From Candidatus Pantoea bituminis (GTDB lineage: Bacteria; Pseudomonadota; Gammaproteobacteria; Enterobacterales; Enterobacteriaceae): 64,000 nt of DNA. Of this stretch, positions 1 through 8,174 are shown in pieces. The stretch is from positions 310,001 to 374,000 of the forward strand of contig NZ_JAGTWO010000005.1 in assembly GCF_018842675.1 (NCBI RefSeq), read 5' to 3'. Positions within the stretch are counted from its first letter, which is position 1. Every line of letters begins with the position of its first letter. Both the position numbers and the translations under genes were made by a program. The notes beneath the pieces were generated by a model that was not told the DNA's origin, did not search any database, and saw only the letters and a list, made by a program, of their open reading frames with translations.

Positions 1-940
1 AATAAATGAATTAGGTCACGCCGCTCGCGAAGTGGGTTTTTTCTATCTTATTAACCATGGTATTAATCAGGTTTTATTAGATGACGTGCAGCGCGTGGCA
101 AAGGCTTTTTTTGCTTTGCCCTTAGATGAAAAACGCAAAGTTAAAATGGCTAACTCTCCACATTTTCGTGGTTATAACCTCGCGGGTGCAGAAATAACCC
201 GCAATCAACCCGACCATCGAGAGCAATTTGATATTGGTGCTGAACGAGAGGCGCTGCCTCCCTCAGAGGACGCACCCGCCTGGCAACGCTTGCAAGGCCC
301 CAATCAGTGGCCCGACGCGCTGCCAGCGTTGAAAACGTTGTTAACGCGCTGGCAACAGGAAATGACTCACGTTGCTCTTGAGCTTCTCCGCGCCTTTGCC
401 GAAGCGCTGCAATTACCCCGTAATGCTTTCGATAACCTTTACGGGCGTTATCCCAACGAGCACATCAAACTCATTCGCTATCCTGGCCGTGCAGATGATC
501 AATCACGTCAGGGGTTGGCGCACACAAGGACTCCGGCTTTTTGACTTTGTTGCTTCAGGACGATCAGCCCGGTTTAGAGGTTGAAGTTAATCCCGGAGAA
601 TGGATTGCCGTCCTCGCCGTTGCCTGGATCTTTTGTGGTGAATATTGGTGAATTACTGGAGCTTGCTACCAACGGTTATCTGCGTGCCACCGTGCACCGC
701 GTGGTATCGCCACAAGCGCAGCGCGAACGCCTTTCCATTGCCTTCTTTCTGGGTGCACAGCTTGATGCGGTGGTGCCGCTTTACCCGCTTCCAGAATCGC
801 TTTCGCAATTAGCGCAGGGGCCGAGCAGCGATCCTCAAAATCCTTTACTGCGTGATGTGGGCTGGAATTACCTCAAAGGACGCCTGCGCTCGCACCCCGA
901 AGTTGCACAACGTTTTTATCCTGAATACGCCCAACAATAA
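1..940 (+). CDS. 2-oxoglutarate/Fe(II)-dependent oxygenase, isopenicillin N synthase family (5' partial, frameshifted as read)
   Basis: The frame is open from base 2, so the start lies before the window. The visible N-terminal part reads GFFYLINHG, typical of isopenicillin-N-synthase-like dioxygenases, which use Fe(II) and 2-oxoglutarate to oxidise small molecules in the cytoplasm. Correcting two indels restores HKDSG (HxD metal ligands), GSFVVNIGELLE, TVHRV (distal His) and RERLSIAFF (the 2-oxoglutarate-binding Arg-x-Ser). The first break is in the G run at 511-514 (one G missing). The second, near 612-617, looks like one extra base and brings the frame back. The stop codon TAA shares its last A with the ATG at 940, so the gene is coupled to the downstream MetQ-like gene. 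The substrate is unknown; the link to a MetQNI-type importer suggests it acts on the imported compound. Confidence 0.82.
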
Positions 941-957
941 TGACACTGAGAAAAATC

Positions 958-1758
958 ATGAAGAAAACGCTATTAGGCCTGGCTGGACTGTCGTTGCTGA
1001 TTGCACAAAACCTCTACGCTGCACCGTTGCGCGTGGCCGCTGATGCGGTACCGCATGCCGAAATACTGGAGTACGTTAAAACGCTCGATCCCAAACTTGA
1101 TTTAAAAATCGTCGAGTTAAGCGGTGGGATCAATGCCAACGAACTGCTGGCATCGGGTGATGTGGACGCAAACTATTTCCAGCATCTGCCGTATTTAAAA
1201 GATCAGGAAAAAGCGTTGGGTAAAACGTTCGACGTGGTGGCCAGTGTGCATATCGAGCCGCTCGGCATCTATTCCCGCAAAGTCAAAAGCCTGGATGCGC
1301 TGCCAGAAGGGGCGACGATTGCCGTGCCAAACAACACCACTAACCTGAGCCGCGCATTGTGGTTATTGCAGGATAAAGGCGTGCTGCGTCTTAACGCTAG
1401 CAGTGAAGCCGGTACCACCTTGGTAACACCGAAAGATATCTCAGAAAACCCCAAGAAAATTAAAATCGTAGAGATTGAATCGCCGCAGCTGCCGCGTTCA
1501 CTTGATGATGTCGATGCGGCCATTATCAACGGCAACTACGCCTTAGAAGCGGGATTGTCACCGGCGAAAGATGCGCTGGGACTGGAATCAGCGAAGCACA
1601 ATCCTTACGCCAATCTGTTGGTCACTACGCCGCAGCTGGCAAAAGATCCGCGCGTGATTGAGTTGGCAAAAGATCTGACCTCGCCGCAGGTGGCAGACTT
1701 TATCCGCAAAAACTACAACGGGTCGGTGATTCCGGTTGCGGATGCCGCGCATGATTAA
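958..1758 (+). CDS. MetQ/NlpA-family periplasmic substrate-binding protein
   Basis: This is the binding component of a methionine-uptake-type (MUT) ABC importer. The mature part contains [13 protein letters not shown], a hallmark of the MetQ/NlpA family, and the length of about 266 residues is normal. The N-terminus is a signal peptide with a hydrophobic stretch ending LYA-AP. There is no cysteine for lipid attachment, so unlike MetQ of Escherichia coli it should be a soluble periplasmic protein. I prefer the ATG at 958 ([12 protein letters not shown]); an in-frame ATG at 940 overlaps the preceding stop. It overlaps the MetN-like gene by 8 bases. The ligand may be methionine or another compound tied to the upstream oxygenase. 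Confidence 0.9.
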   Translation: MKKTLLGLAGLSLLIAQNLYAAPLRVAADAVPHAEILEYVKTLDPKLDLKIVELSGGINANELLASGDVDANYFQHLPYLKDQEKALGKTFDVVASVHIEPLGIYSRKVKSLDALPEGATIAVPNNTTNLSRALWLLQDKGVLRLNASSEAGTTLVTPKDISENPKKIKIVEIESPQLPRSLDDVDAAIINGNYALEAGLSPAKDALGLESAKHNPYANLLVTTPQLAKDPRVIELAKDLTSPQVADFIRKNYNGSVIPVADAAHD

Positions 1759-2539
1759 AATCGAACAGGTCAGCAAATACTATACCGGCGCCGCTGCGCC
1801 GGCTTTAGCAGACATCTCGCTGGACATTCAGGACGGTTCAATTTTTGGCATTATCGGACGAAGCGGGGCGGGTAAAAGTACCTTGTTACGTTGTTTGAAT
1901 CTGCTGGAGCGTCCGTCAACCGGTTCGATAGCGATTGATGGCCAGGAGATATCAACGCTGTCGCTTACTCAGCTCAGACGGCAGCGCCAGCAAATGGGCA
2001 TGATTTTCCAACACTTCAATTTGCTGCACTCGCGTAATGTTCACGACAACATCGATTTGCCGCTGGAGATTGCCGGACTTCCGGTAAAACAACGGCGCGC
2101 GCGCGTGGCTGCATTGTTAGAACTGGTGGGGCTGGAAAGTTTTGCTAACGCCTGGCCTTCGCAGTTGTCGGGCGGCCAGAAACAGCGTGTCGGCATCGCG
2201 CGTGCGCTGGCCGTTCAACCGCGCTATTTGCTGTGTGACGAAGCCACCAGCGCGCTGGATCCAGAAACGACCGTGACGATTCTGGATTTGCTGGCCTCTA
2301 TTCAACATCAGCTCAACATCACGATTGTGCTGATCACCCATGAAATGTCGGTAGTAAAGCGGATATGTGATAGCGCAGCCTTGCTCGAAAAAGGAAGGCT
2401 GATAGAAAGCGGCACGCTGGCGCAAATCATGCAGCGTGAAGAGAGCCGTTTACGAGATTTATTACTGAAGGAAGGTGAAGCCGATCGCGCCTTCCTCGCC
2501 AAATATCTGCCTGCGGAGTTAACCCGATGCGTAGCGTAA
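1751..2539 (+). CDS. MetN-like ABC transporter ATP-binding protein
   Basis: Cytoplasmic ATPase of a MetNIQ-type importer. It shows Walker A (GRSGAGKST), the signature LSGGQKQRV, Walker B ([12 protein letters not shown]) and the switch histidine in LITHEM. A C-terminal extension follows, as in MetN, but it is short (262 residues against about 340 for E. coli MetN), so the regulatory ACT-like C2 domain seems absent. The start ATG at 1751 overlaps the end of the MetQ-like gene, which indicates translational coupling. The 3' end overlaps the MetI-like start at 2527. This is the short form often found in transporters whose substrate is not proven to be methionine. Confidence 0.92.
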   Translation: MIKIEQVSKYYTGAAAPALADISLDIQDGSIFGIIGRSGAGKSTLLRCLNLLERPSTGSIAIDGQEISTLSLTQLRRQRQQMGMIFQHFNLLHSRNVHDNIDLPLEIAGLPVKQRRARVAALLELVGLESFANAWPSQLSGGQKQRVGIARALAVQPRYLLCDEATSALDPETTVTILDLLASIQHQLNITIVLITHEMSVVKRICDSAALLEKGRLIESGTLAQIMQREESRLRDLLLKEGEADRAFLAKYLPAELTRCVA

Positions 2540-3192
2540 ACTGGGATCGCTTTCAGGATTTACTGCTGACAGCCAGCTATGAAACGCTCTACATGGTTTT
2601 TTTGCCGCGCTATTTACCGTTGCCATTGGCTTGCCGGTGGGCGTACTGCTTTTCCTAACGCGACAAAATGGGATATTGCCGCATCGCGCCGTTGCCCTGA
2701 CGCTGAACACGCTGGTTAACATCGGACGCGCCTTGCCATTTGTGGTGTTGTTGATTGCGCTGATCCCGGTTACCCGATTGCTGGTAGGCACCACTTTAGG
2801 CAGCACCGCCGCCATCGTGCCGATCACTTTGGGTGCGTTTCCCTTTTTGCGCGCATTGTTGAAAATGCCTTGGATGAGGTTGATCGCGGGCGCATAGAAG
2901 CGGTGATCTCAATGGGCGGCAATCTCTGGCACATCGTGAGCCGCGTCTTGTTACCTGAAGCGCTGCCTGCCTTGGTGGCGGGAATGACGCTGACCATCGT
3001 AATGCTGATTGGCTTCTCAGCCATGGCGGGTGTGGTAGGCGGCGGGGATTAGGCGACTTAGCCATTCGCTACGGCTATCAACGCTTCGATAACCGGATCA
3101 TGGCGGCGACCCTCATCGTGCTGCTGATTATGGTGCAGATCATTCAAAAACTTGGCGATCGACTGGTACGTTCATTAGCCTATCGCCGTTAA
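2527..3192 (+). CDS. MetI-like ABC transporter permease (three frameshifts as read)
   Basis: Inner-membrane permease partner of the MetN/MetQ-like proteins. After correction it is about 222 residues, the normal MetI length, with [29 protein letters not shown] and the coupling segment ending in [16 protein letters not shown]. The frame is lost three times, each at a run of one base: T run 2597-2603, T run 2844-2848 and G run 3044-3047. One extra base in each run restores the conserved sequence ([36 protein letters not shown]). Three independent real mutations with no other decay are unlikely, so I regard the gene as intact. It ends the oxygenase-metQNI-like operon. Confidence 0.88.
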
Positions 3193-3205
3193 ATCAGGCA
3201 TTAAA

Positions 3206-3227
3206 AAACCCCACCGTGGTGGGGTTT
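3206..3227. terminator. bidirectional intrinsic terminator
   Basis: The inverted repeat AAACCCCACC / GGTGGGGTTT around a short GT centre lies between the convergent MetI-like gene and the minus-strand gene ending at 3234. On the minus strand the stem runs into six T residues (plus-strand A run 3203-3208), the classic form for the royal-jelly-type gene. On the plus strand the U tract is only three long. Confidence 0.8.
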
Positions 3228-3233
3228 CACCGC

Positions 3234-4373
3234 TTAATGATGATCGCGATCGGCGGACGCAATCGGCAGCGCTAACTTATACATTTTGACCGGATACTCA
3301 ACGGTCGACGCTTTGCCGCCGGTGGTGGCTGGCGTGCGGTTAATCTGTGCGGCAGGCATCCACAATGCGCCTTTGGTAATCCACATGGCATCAACCCAAA
3401 CCAATCGGGGATCGCTGATAACCGTGCTGATTTTCCCTTCCGGCGTAATGCGCTTGATGCTACGCGTATTCAATTCAGAAGCGTAGATATTGCCTTCCGC
3501 GTCAATCGCTGTGCCGCCGGTCGTCCAGGTATCCACAACTTTATGCGCCTGTTTCGCCACCGTTGCTGCGGGCAGTGTGGCATCGTCAAGATAACGGGTT
3601 TCGATACGCGCCAGCGGCCCAGGAATGGCCTGGAACCACAACCATTTACCGTCAGGTGAAACCTCTAACTGATCGATACCTACGCGTTTCTCTTTGCCGC
3701 TGGGGAGATAAAGCTTTTTACCGTCGGCGTAAAGCGGCAAGTGATCAATCGCCAGAGGATGATCGTCCAGTACCCGGTGCGCCTGGCCGGTTTTTAGGTT
3801 CAACACCACTAATCCCGGCGCGCCTGGATCGGTGATATAGGCGAAATCGCCATTAAAACGAACGTCATCAAGATAGCTGGTGGCTTTCAATACGGGCGGT
3901 TTAATCACCCAGCTCGCCACGACCTGCTTCGTTTTAATGTCGATTTTGACCAGCTTGGCACCGCCAGTAACGGCTTGTGCACCGGTGCCAATGCCTTTAT
4001 TCCCCGCATCCATCGCCCAGAGATAACCCTCCGGGCCAAAGCGTGCGGCATTCACGTGCAGGAAATGATGCTCAGGATCTTTCTCATCCCAGCGATTCCA
4101 TGCTTCATCAGGAAACGGCGTAAGTTTACCGTTTTGACCGACTTCCACCAGTTGCGGGCCGGCGCCTTCGGATTGGGTTAACGAAGCGAATATCCGACCA
4201 TCCTGACTGACAGTAACGCCATTCCAGACGTGATTGGAGGTTGCGACCTGCTGGAGTCGCGCATCTTCCTGAGTCGGTAATGTCGTGGGCAGCACATCCT
4301 GAGCAAGTACCGGCTGGCTGAGCCATAATCCGACGGTTAACACGGGCAACGCGTTGCATAGTAATCTCCGCAT
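3234..4373 (-). CDS. Secreted major royal jelly/yellow-related protein (beta-propeller, SMP-30-like)
   Basis: A protein of about 379 residues with a signal peptide (MRRLLCNALPVLTVG up to VLAQ), so probably periplasmic. The body has repeated blades typical of the bacterial royal-jelly/yellow family, with NGVTVSQDGRIF, EGYLWAMDAG, DDVRFNGDFAYITDPG and LEVSPDGKWLWF. Such proteins resemble gluconolactonase and strictosidine synthase beta-propellers; enzymatic roles are mostly unproven. The start at 4373 is chosen because the signal peptide begins there; the frame is open a further 18 codons upstream. It is last in a minus-strand group behind an RraA-like aldolase and a hydroxyacid dehydrogenase. 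A lactonase role beside the neighbouring sugar dehydrogenase is possible but is inference only. Confidence 0.82.
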   Translation of the reverse strand: MRRLLCNALPVLTVGLWLSQPVLAQDVLPTTLPTQEDARLQQVATSNHVWNGVTVSQDGRIFASLTQSEGAGPQLVEVGQNGKLTPFPDEAWNRWDEKDPEHHFLHVNAARFGPEGYLWAMDAGNKGIGTGAQAVTGGAKLVKIDIKTKQVVASWVIKPPVLKATSYLDDVRFNGDFAYITDPGAPGLVVLNLKTGQAHRVLDDHPLAIDHLPLYADGKKLYLPSGKEKRVGIDQLEVSPDGKWLWFQAIPGPLARIETRYLDDATLPAATVAKQAHKVVDTWTTGGTAIDAEGNIYASELNTRSIKRITPEGKISTVISDPRLVWVDAMWITKGALWMPAAQINRTPATTGGKASTVEYPVKMYKLALPIASADRDHH

Positions 4374-4451
4374 GGGTAAATCTCCTGTAGTTGCAGTGGG
4401 GCGTTGGGGGTTAAGAAGCCTTGTCACAGTAAAAAACGGGTTTTTAGGCGA

Positions 4452-5144
4452 TTACACTGGGCAGCCTTTGGCACGCAGGATGGCGTTAAAACGTTCAGGA
4501 TCGGATGTGCCAGATTGATTGCTGGCACGAATTTTAGCTTCACGCAGGGCATGTGCTTCTACACGCGGCAGCAAGGTGGTGAGCTGATCGTGCGGAATGG
4601 CAATCACACCGTCGGCATCACCCACAATTAAATCGCCTGGCGAAACCACTAAACCGGCGCAGCTCACCCGTGAATTAACTTCTCCTGGCCCCTCTTTCGA
4701 CGGGCCACGCAACGTATTACCCCGCGCCCAAACCGCAATACCGCCTTCAGCCCACTCATTCAGATCGCGTATTGCACCATCAATAACAAAACCGGCGATT
4801 TTGCGCGTTTGCGCCGAGGTGCGCATCAGGCCACCTATCAAGGCCTGCGTCAGATCGCCTGCACCTTCGACGACAATAACGTCGCCCGGCTGCGCCATCT
4901 CAATGGCTTTGTGAATCATCAGGTTGTCGCCCGGGCGCACCTTTACCGTTAATGCCGGACCGCATAGCACTAAATTTGCATCGTTATGATAGGCGGTTAG
5001 CCCCACCGCAGCGGTGCTGCGGCCCATGCAATCACCAATGTTCGGCACCGGCAGTTTACGGAAGGCATCAACCAGGGCGGCGTCCGTTTGTGGGCCGCGT
5101 TCGCCAATGAAATAGCCAGCAGGCCAGTCGCTACGATGTGTCAT
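4452..5144 (-). CDS. RraA-like / 4-hydroxy-4-methyl-2-oxoglutarate aldolase family protein
   Basis: A 230-residue member of the RraA/HMG-aldolase fold (the old dimethylmenaquinone methyltransferase annotation is misleading). The divalent-metal and substrate region is visible as GDVIVVEGAGD, GGLMRTSAQ, IDGAIRD (the Arg-Asp pair) and GDLIVGDADGV. Members with these residues split 4-carboxy-4-hydroxy-2-oxoacids or decarboxylate oxaloacetate; the RNase E inhibitor RraA is shorter and lacks aldolase activity. The gene starts 3 bases after the dehydrogenase stop codon, behind a clear AAGGAG. Grouped with a D-2-hydroxyacid dehydrogenase, it probably works in breakdown of a branched or sugar-derived keto acid. 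Confidence 0.87.
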   Translation of the reverse strand: MTHRSDWPAGYFIGERGPQTDAALVDAFRKLPVPNIGDCMGRSTAAVGLTAYHNDANLVLCGPALTVKVRPGDNLMIHKAIEMAQPGDVIVVEGAGDLTQALIGGLMRTSAQTRKIAGFVIDGAIRDLNEWAEGGIAVWARGNTLRGPSKEGPGEVNSRVSCAGLVVSPGDLIVGDADGVIAIPHDQLTTLLPRVEAHALREAKIRASNQSGTSDPERFNAILRAKGCPV

Positions 5145-5147
5145 GAT

Positions 5148-6124
5148 TTACTCCTTGTTGAGAACGTGCGGATTTACACAGGCAGCCGCATTAATTTGCT
5201 GTGCATCCAGCCAGGCCAGACATTGATGCGCCGCGCTGTAGGCCACTGCATCCAGCGCCTGCGGAGTGGAACCGCCAATGTGTGGTGTGATAATTAGTTG
5301 GGGAAGTTCGCGGAAAGGGTGATCAGCCGCCAGCGGTTCACTGGCCACGGTGTCCAGCGCGGCGGCCCGCAGTTGACCCTTTTTCAGTGCCTCACACAGC
5401 GCCACTTCGTCCACCAGCTCGCCACGGGCGGTATTGATCAAAATGGCACCGTGCGGCAGACGCGCCAGCGTTTGTGCATTGATCATGTTGCGCGTTTTAT
5501 CATTCACCGGACAATGCAGGCTCAGCACATCAGAACAGGCCAGCAGCTGATCCAGCGTGGCGCACTGCGTTACATTGGTTGCTCCATTTTCAGCCTTAAC
5601 GCCCGGATCAAAAAAGCCACCTGCATGCCGAGAGCTTGCGCAGCGCGGGCAACGCGGCGACCAATCTCACCAAATCCGGCTAAACCCAGGGTTTTGCCGT
5701 GCAGCTCTTCACCGTCGCCGCTGCGTGTCCAGCGTCCGGCATTCACTTCGTGTTGAAAATAGGGCAAGCGACGCGCGGCATTGAGCATCAGCGCAAGGGT
5801 TAATTCAGCGACGGATTGCGCGTTGGTTGCGGGCGTGGTTAATACCGGAATACCACGCTCGCTGGCGGCAGCAACATCAATATTGGTTACGCCAACACCA
5901 TGTTTGCAAATCACTTTCAGCGAAGCACAGGCGTTGATCGCTTTAGCCGTTAAATTAACGGTGCGCGAAATCACGGCATCGTAAGGCACGTTGGCCATGC
6001 GCTGTTCCACTTCTTGTGCATCGTTGGGATTGTCGAGGTAATCCACCTGACAACCCGCTTCAGCCAGCAGCGTAACGCCACCTTGGCCGAGCGCGCTGGT
6101 GGTGACTAAAAACCGATAAGCCAT
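5148..6124 (-). CDS. D-2-hydroxyacid dehydrogenase, phosphoglycerate dehydrogenase-like (frameshifted as read)
   Basis: NAD(P)-dependent oxidoreductase interconverting 2-oxoacids and D-2-hydroxyacids. The N-terminal half has KVICKHGVGVTNID and the Rossmann segment TLGLAGFGEIGRRVA. The C-terminal half has INTARGELVDE (active-site Arg), ALDTVASEP (Glu) and TPHIGGSTPQA (catalytic His). The halves are in different frames; adding one base to the A run 5610-5615 (T on the coding strand) joins them into about 325 residues, the family norm. It heads the minus-strand group with the RraA-like and royal-jelly-type genes. Its promoter should lie in 6125-6250, where a perfect 7-bp inverted repeat sits at 6201-6217. 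Confidence 0.87.
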
Positions 6125-6200
6125 GTTGTCTCTCCCGAATAGATTTACCTCATCCTGGCAGCTTCAAACGATAAAAAGTATTCCCATTTACTTATCAATA

Positions 6201-6217
6201 TATTCCCCACGGGAATA
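6201..6217. promoter_or_regulatory. Candidate operator, inverted repeat TATTCCC-CAC-GGGAATA
   Basis: The two 7-bp arms are perfect with a 3-bp centre. A further direct copy of TATTCCC lies at 6179-6185, 22 bp upstream, two helical turns away. The site is 77-93 bp before the start of the D-2-hydroxyacid dehydrogenase gene, a suitable place for a regulator of that group. The protein binding it is unknown. Confidence 0.5.
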
Positions 6218-6478
6218 GGTTGGGTCAACGAAGGGCTTATGCGCCGCTTCATCGCGCTTGATGTCTCTGCTAAACAGCAGCGAAAGGCACTGACGACGCG
6301 AGGTCGATCGATTTGTTAAAAATTTAGCAGCGGATTCAAGCGGCTTTGATCCTGATTTAACATCCAAATTTTTTTGTGACTTTCTTCAAATAAAACCGAA
6401 GCCATAAAATCTGAGGAAAATATTTTACTCTTTTTCTCAGCAAGTTATGCGTTAGGTTAAGCATCGCCGCCAGCGAAA

Positions 6479-6496
6479 AACGGTTATATGACCGTT
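6479..6496. promoter_or_regulatory. Candidate operator, inverted repeat AACGGT-N6-ACCGTT
   Basis: Perfect 6-bp arms with a 6-bp spacer lie about 80 bp upstream of the DoxX start. The position suits control of the plus-strand dehydrogenase operon. Short arms mean chance cannot be excluded. Confidence 0.35.
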
Positions 6497-6520
6497 AACG
6501 CACAAGGTGGATTAAACGAA

Positions 6521-6542
6521 ATGCACAGATTCATTCGTGCAT
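6521..6542. promoter_or_regulatory. Candidate operator with half-site ATTCGTGCA
   Basis: Arms ATGCAC and GTGCAT are separated by 10 bp. The right arm contains the nonamer ATTCGTGCA (6533-6541), which also forms both arms of the palindrome in front of the DeoR gene at 17928-17943. This suggests, but does not prove, that the DeoR regulator also acts here. Confidence 0.35.
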
Positions 6543-6576
6543 AAATTTAACAACTTTGCATCAAATTGGTCACGTC

Positions 6577-6975
6577 ATGAAATGTTCAAACGATCTTTTA
6601 AATGCAGTGTGTCGGGTCATGGCCGTGGGGCTGTTTTTTACGTCTGGCCTCGACAAAATTTCGCACTACAGCGACAACCTGCAACAGATGGCAGACAACC
6701 AGGTGCCGGGTTTCTTCTTGCCGCTGGTGATTCTGCTTGAAGTCGGCGGAGGCGCCGCCATTGCACTGGGATTTCTTACCCGCTTTACCTCAGTCTTCAT
6801 GGCGATCTTCTCCGTCGTGGCGGGGTTTCTGTTTTATCAGGGATTCAGCCATGCCCATTTGATGGTGTGGCTGAAAAACATCTCCTGCGCCGCCGCATTC
6901 CTGCTGCTTTATCTCAACGGCAGCGGCAAATGGAGCCTCGATTACCTTATCCAACGCCGCTTCGCCAGATCCTGA
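6577..6975 (+). CDS. DoxX family membrane protein
   Basis: A small integral inner-membrane protein of about 132 residues with four hydrophobic segments, including VMAVGLFFTSGLDK, PLVILLEVGGGAAIALGF, IFSVVAGFLFYQGF and SCAAAFLLLYLNG. The GLxK motif after the first segment and LLEVGGG in the second are typical of DoxX. Relatives are subunits of quinol oxidases or work in redox and sulfur metabolism. It heads the operon of a periplasmic dehydrogenase, so a role in electron transfer to the quinone pool is plausible. The start ATG at 6577 is preferred over an in-frame TTG at 6556; neither has a strong ribosome binding site. Confidence 0.85.
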   Translation: MKCSNDLLNAVCRVMAVGLFFTSGLDKISHYSDNLQQMADNQVPGFFLPLVILLEVGGGAAIALGFLTRFTSVFMAIFSVVAGFLFYQGFSHAHLMVWLKNISCAAAFLLLYLNGSGKWSLDYLIQRRFARS

Positions 6976-7017
6976 CCAGGCGCGCTTAATTTCCCTTTCT
7001 ACTTCGCAGGTGAATAT

Positions 7018-7488
7018 ATGAAATCGCTAGCATTGCTGTGCGGCGGGCTGCTTTGTGCTGTCGCTCACGCCGCACAACCCATTACGCAAATATCAACCCT
7101 GAATCACCAACAGGCGCAACAGCTGATCGGCAAAGCCGAACAGATTATTCGCAGCCATAACCTGGGCGGTGTTGTCACCGTGGTTGATGCGGCGGGGCAA
7201 ACGCTGAGTTACGACCGATTGGATGGCGCAACGCTGGCTAACAGTGAACTGGCACCGAAGAAAGCGCATGCCGCGGTTGCGTTTGGTGTGCCGACTGAAA
7301 GCTTCCAGCAAAAAGTGGTGGCCGGTAATGTCGCGCTGCTGGGCAATCCGGCGGTGGTTCCGCTGCCAGGCGGCGAGCCGGTGATCATTCAGGGCGTGCT
7401 GGTGGGTGCGATTGGTGTCAGTACGCCAGACGGCAACGTGGATGCAGAAGCAGCGAAAGGTGCCCTCAGCGTCCTGAACGCCGGATAG
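7018..7488 (+). CDS. HbpS/GlcG-family protein, exported (first copy)
   Basis: A 156-residue protein with a signal peptide (MKSLALLCGGLLCAVAHA) and one GlcG/HbpS domain (PF03928 type): VTVVDAAGQTLSYDRLDGA, APKKAHAAVAFGVPT and a C-terminal GGEPVIIQGVLVGAIGVSTPDG. HbpS of Streptomyces binds haem; most members are uncharacterised. It precedes the small subunit of the dehydrogenase by 11 bases, and a second, divergent copy ends the operon. Export and the cytochrome c neighbour suggest a haem- or redox-related accessory role in the periplasm, which is inference. Confidence 0.87.
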   Translation: MKSLALLCGGLLCAVAHAAQPITQISTLNHQQAQQLIGKAEQIIRSHNLGGVVTVVDAAGQTLSYDRLDGATLANSELAPKKAHAAVAFGVPTESFQQKVVAGNVALLGNPAVVPLPGGEPVIIQGVLVGAIGVSTPDGNVDAEAAKGALSVLNAG

Positions 7489-7499
7489 CGGAGATCGAA

Positions 7500-8150
7500 A
7501 TGGACAGACGGCATTTTTTACAGCTAATGGTGGCGGCTCCGGTGATCTTGTCGATGCCGCTGAACGCCGAAATGATCGCCTCCGAGCCAGATAGCCACGT
7601 CGCGCAACTGCAACGTGTCAGTGAATTACTCACCGGACGGCGTGGCCTTGATGCCAATATTACGGCGCGGCTGGGGGCGTTACTGTGTCAGCAGGATAAA
7701 AACTTTCCGGCTCATCTTACCCGGCTGTTCTCTAACCTAACGACGTTGAAAAGTGACGATCGCGAGCGGCTGGTGGCGAGCCTGGACGATCAGGATGTTA
7801 AAACGGCGCTCAGCATCGTTTCACCTTGGTATCTCGGCTACACCGGTCAACCCTCCACCGTGAAAGCGGTGGACGATGCGCATTTCGTTACTTTTCTTTC
7901 CGCACTGATGTATGAGCCAACCCGCAATCACACCCTTCGGCCCAGCTATGCGCGTTCGGGCCAGGATTACTGGGCCGAGGTGCCGGCTGGCGTAACGGCC
8001 CCTGCGATGCCCGCCGCGATTCGTGACTGGGGCGATCGCTCGCCCGCCGCAGCGAATCACATTCGAGAGCCGGAAGCGCCGTGGTTATTAATGGTACAGG
8101 GAAAAGCCAGCACGCTGGCAGAAGCCGAAGCGATGATTGCCAAACAATAA
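7500..8150 (+). CDS. FAD-SLDH-type dehydrogenase small subunit (Tat-exported)
   Basis: A 216-residue protein that begins with a twin-arginine signal (DRRHFLQLMVAAP) and resembles the small subunit of membrane-bound FAD-dependent sorbitol, fructose and glucose dehydrogenases. The central YLGYTG and C-terminal YWAEVPAG are typical. In characterised complexes this subunit is needed for maturation and for carrying the folded flavoprotein through the Tat pathway. It sits directly before the GMC flavoprotein gene, which has no signal peptide of its own, fitting a hitchhiker mechanism. A GGAG ribosome binding site precedes the ATG at 7500. Confidence 0.88.
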   Translation: MDRRHFLQLMVAAPVILSMPLNAEMIASEPDSHVAQLQRVSELLTGRRGLDANITARLGALLCQQDKNFPAHLTRLFSNLTTLKSDDRERLVASLDDQDVKTALSIVSPWYLGYTGQPSTVKAVDDAHFVTFLSALMYEPTRNHTLRPSYARSGQDYWAEVPAGVTAPAMPAAIRDWGDRSPAAANHIREPEAPWLLMVQGKASTLAEAEAMIAKQ

Positions 8151-8174
8151 GAACAGACAAAACCAGGAATAAAG

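Larger units (their letters stand above)
6125..6576. other. Divergent intergenic region with candidate operators
   Basis: This 452-base, AT-rich gap lies between the minus-strand dehydrogenase group and the plus-strand DoxX/dehydrogenase operon. It must hold both promoters. I see three inverted repeats, listed separately, and no convincing small gene. No regulator gene is adjacent, so control is probably from a distance. Confidence 0.6.

Noticed and set aside
2527..3192. MetI-like gene as a true pseudogene
   Set aside because: All three breaks are single missing bases in T or G runs and the remaining protein is fully conserved; the same pattern recurs across the window.
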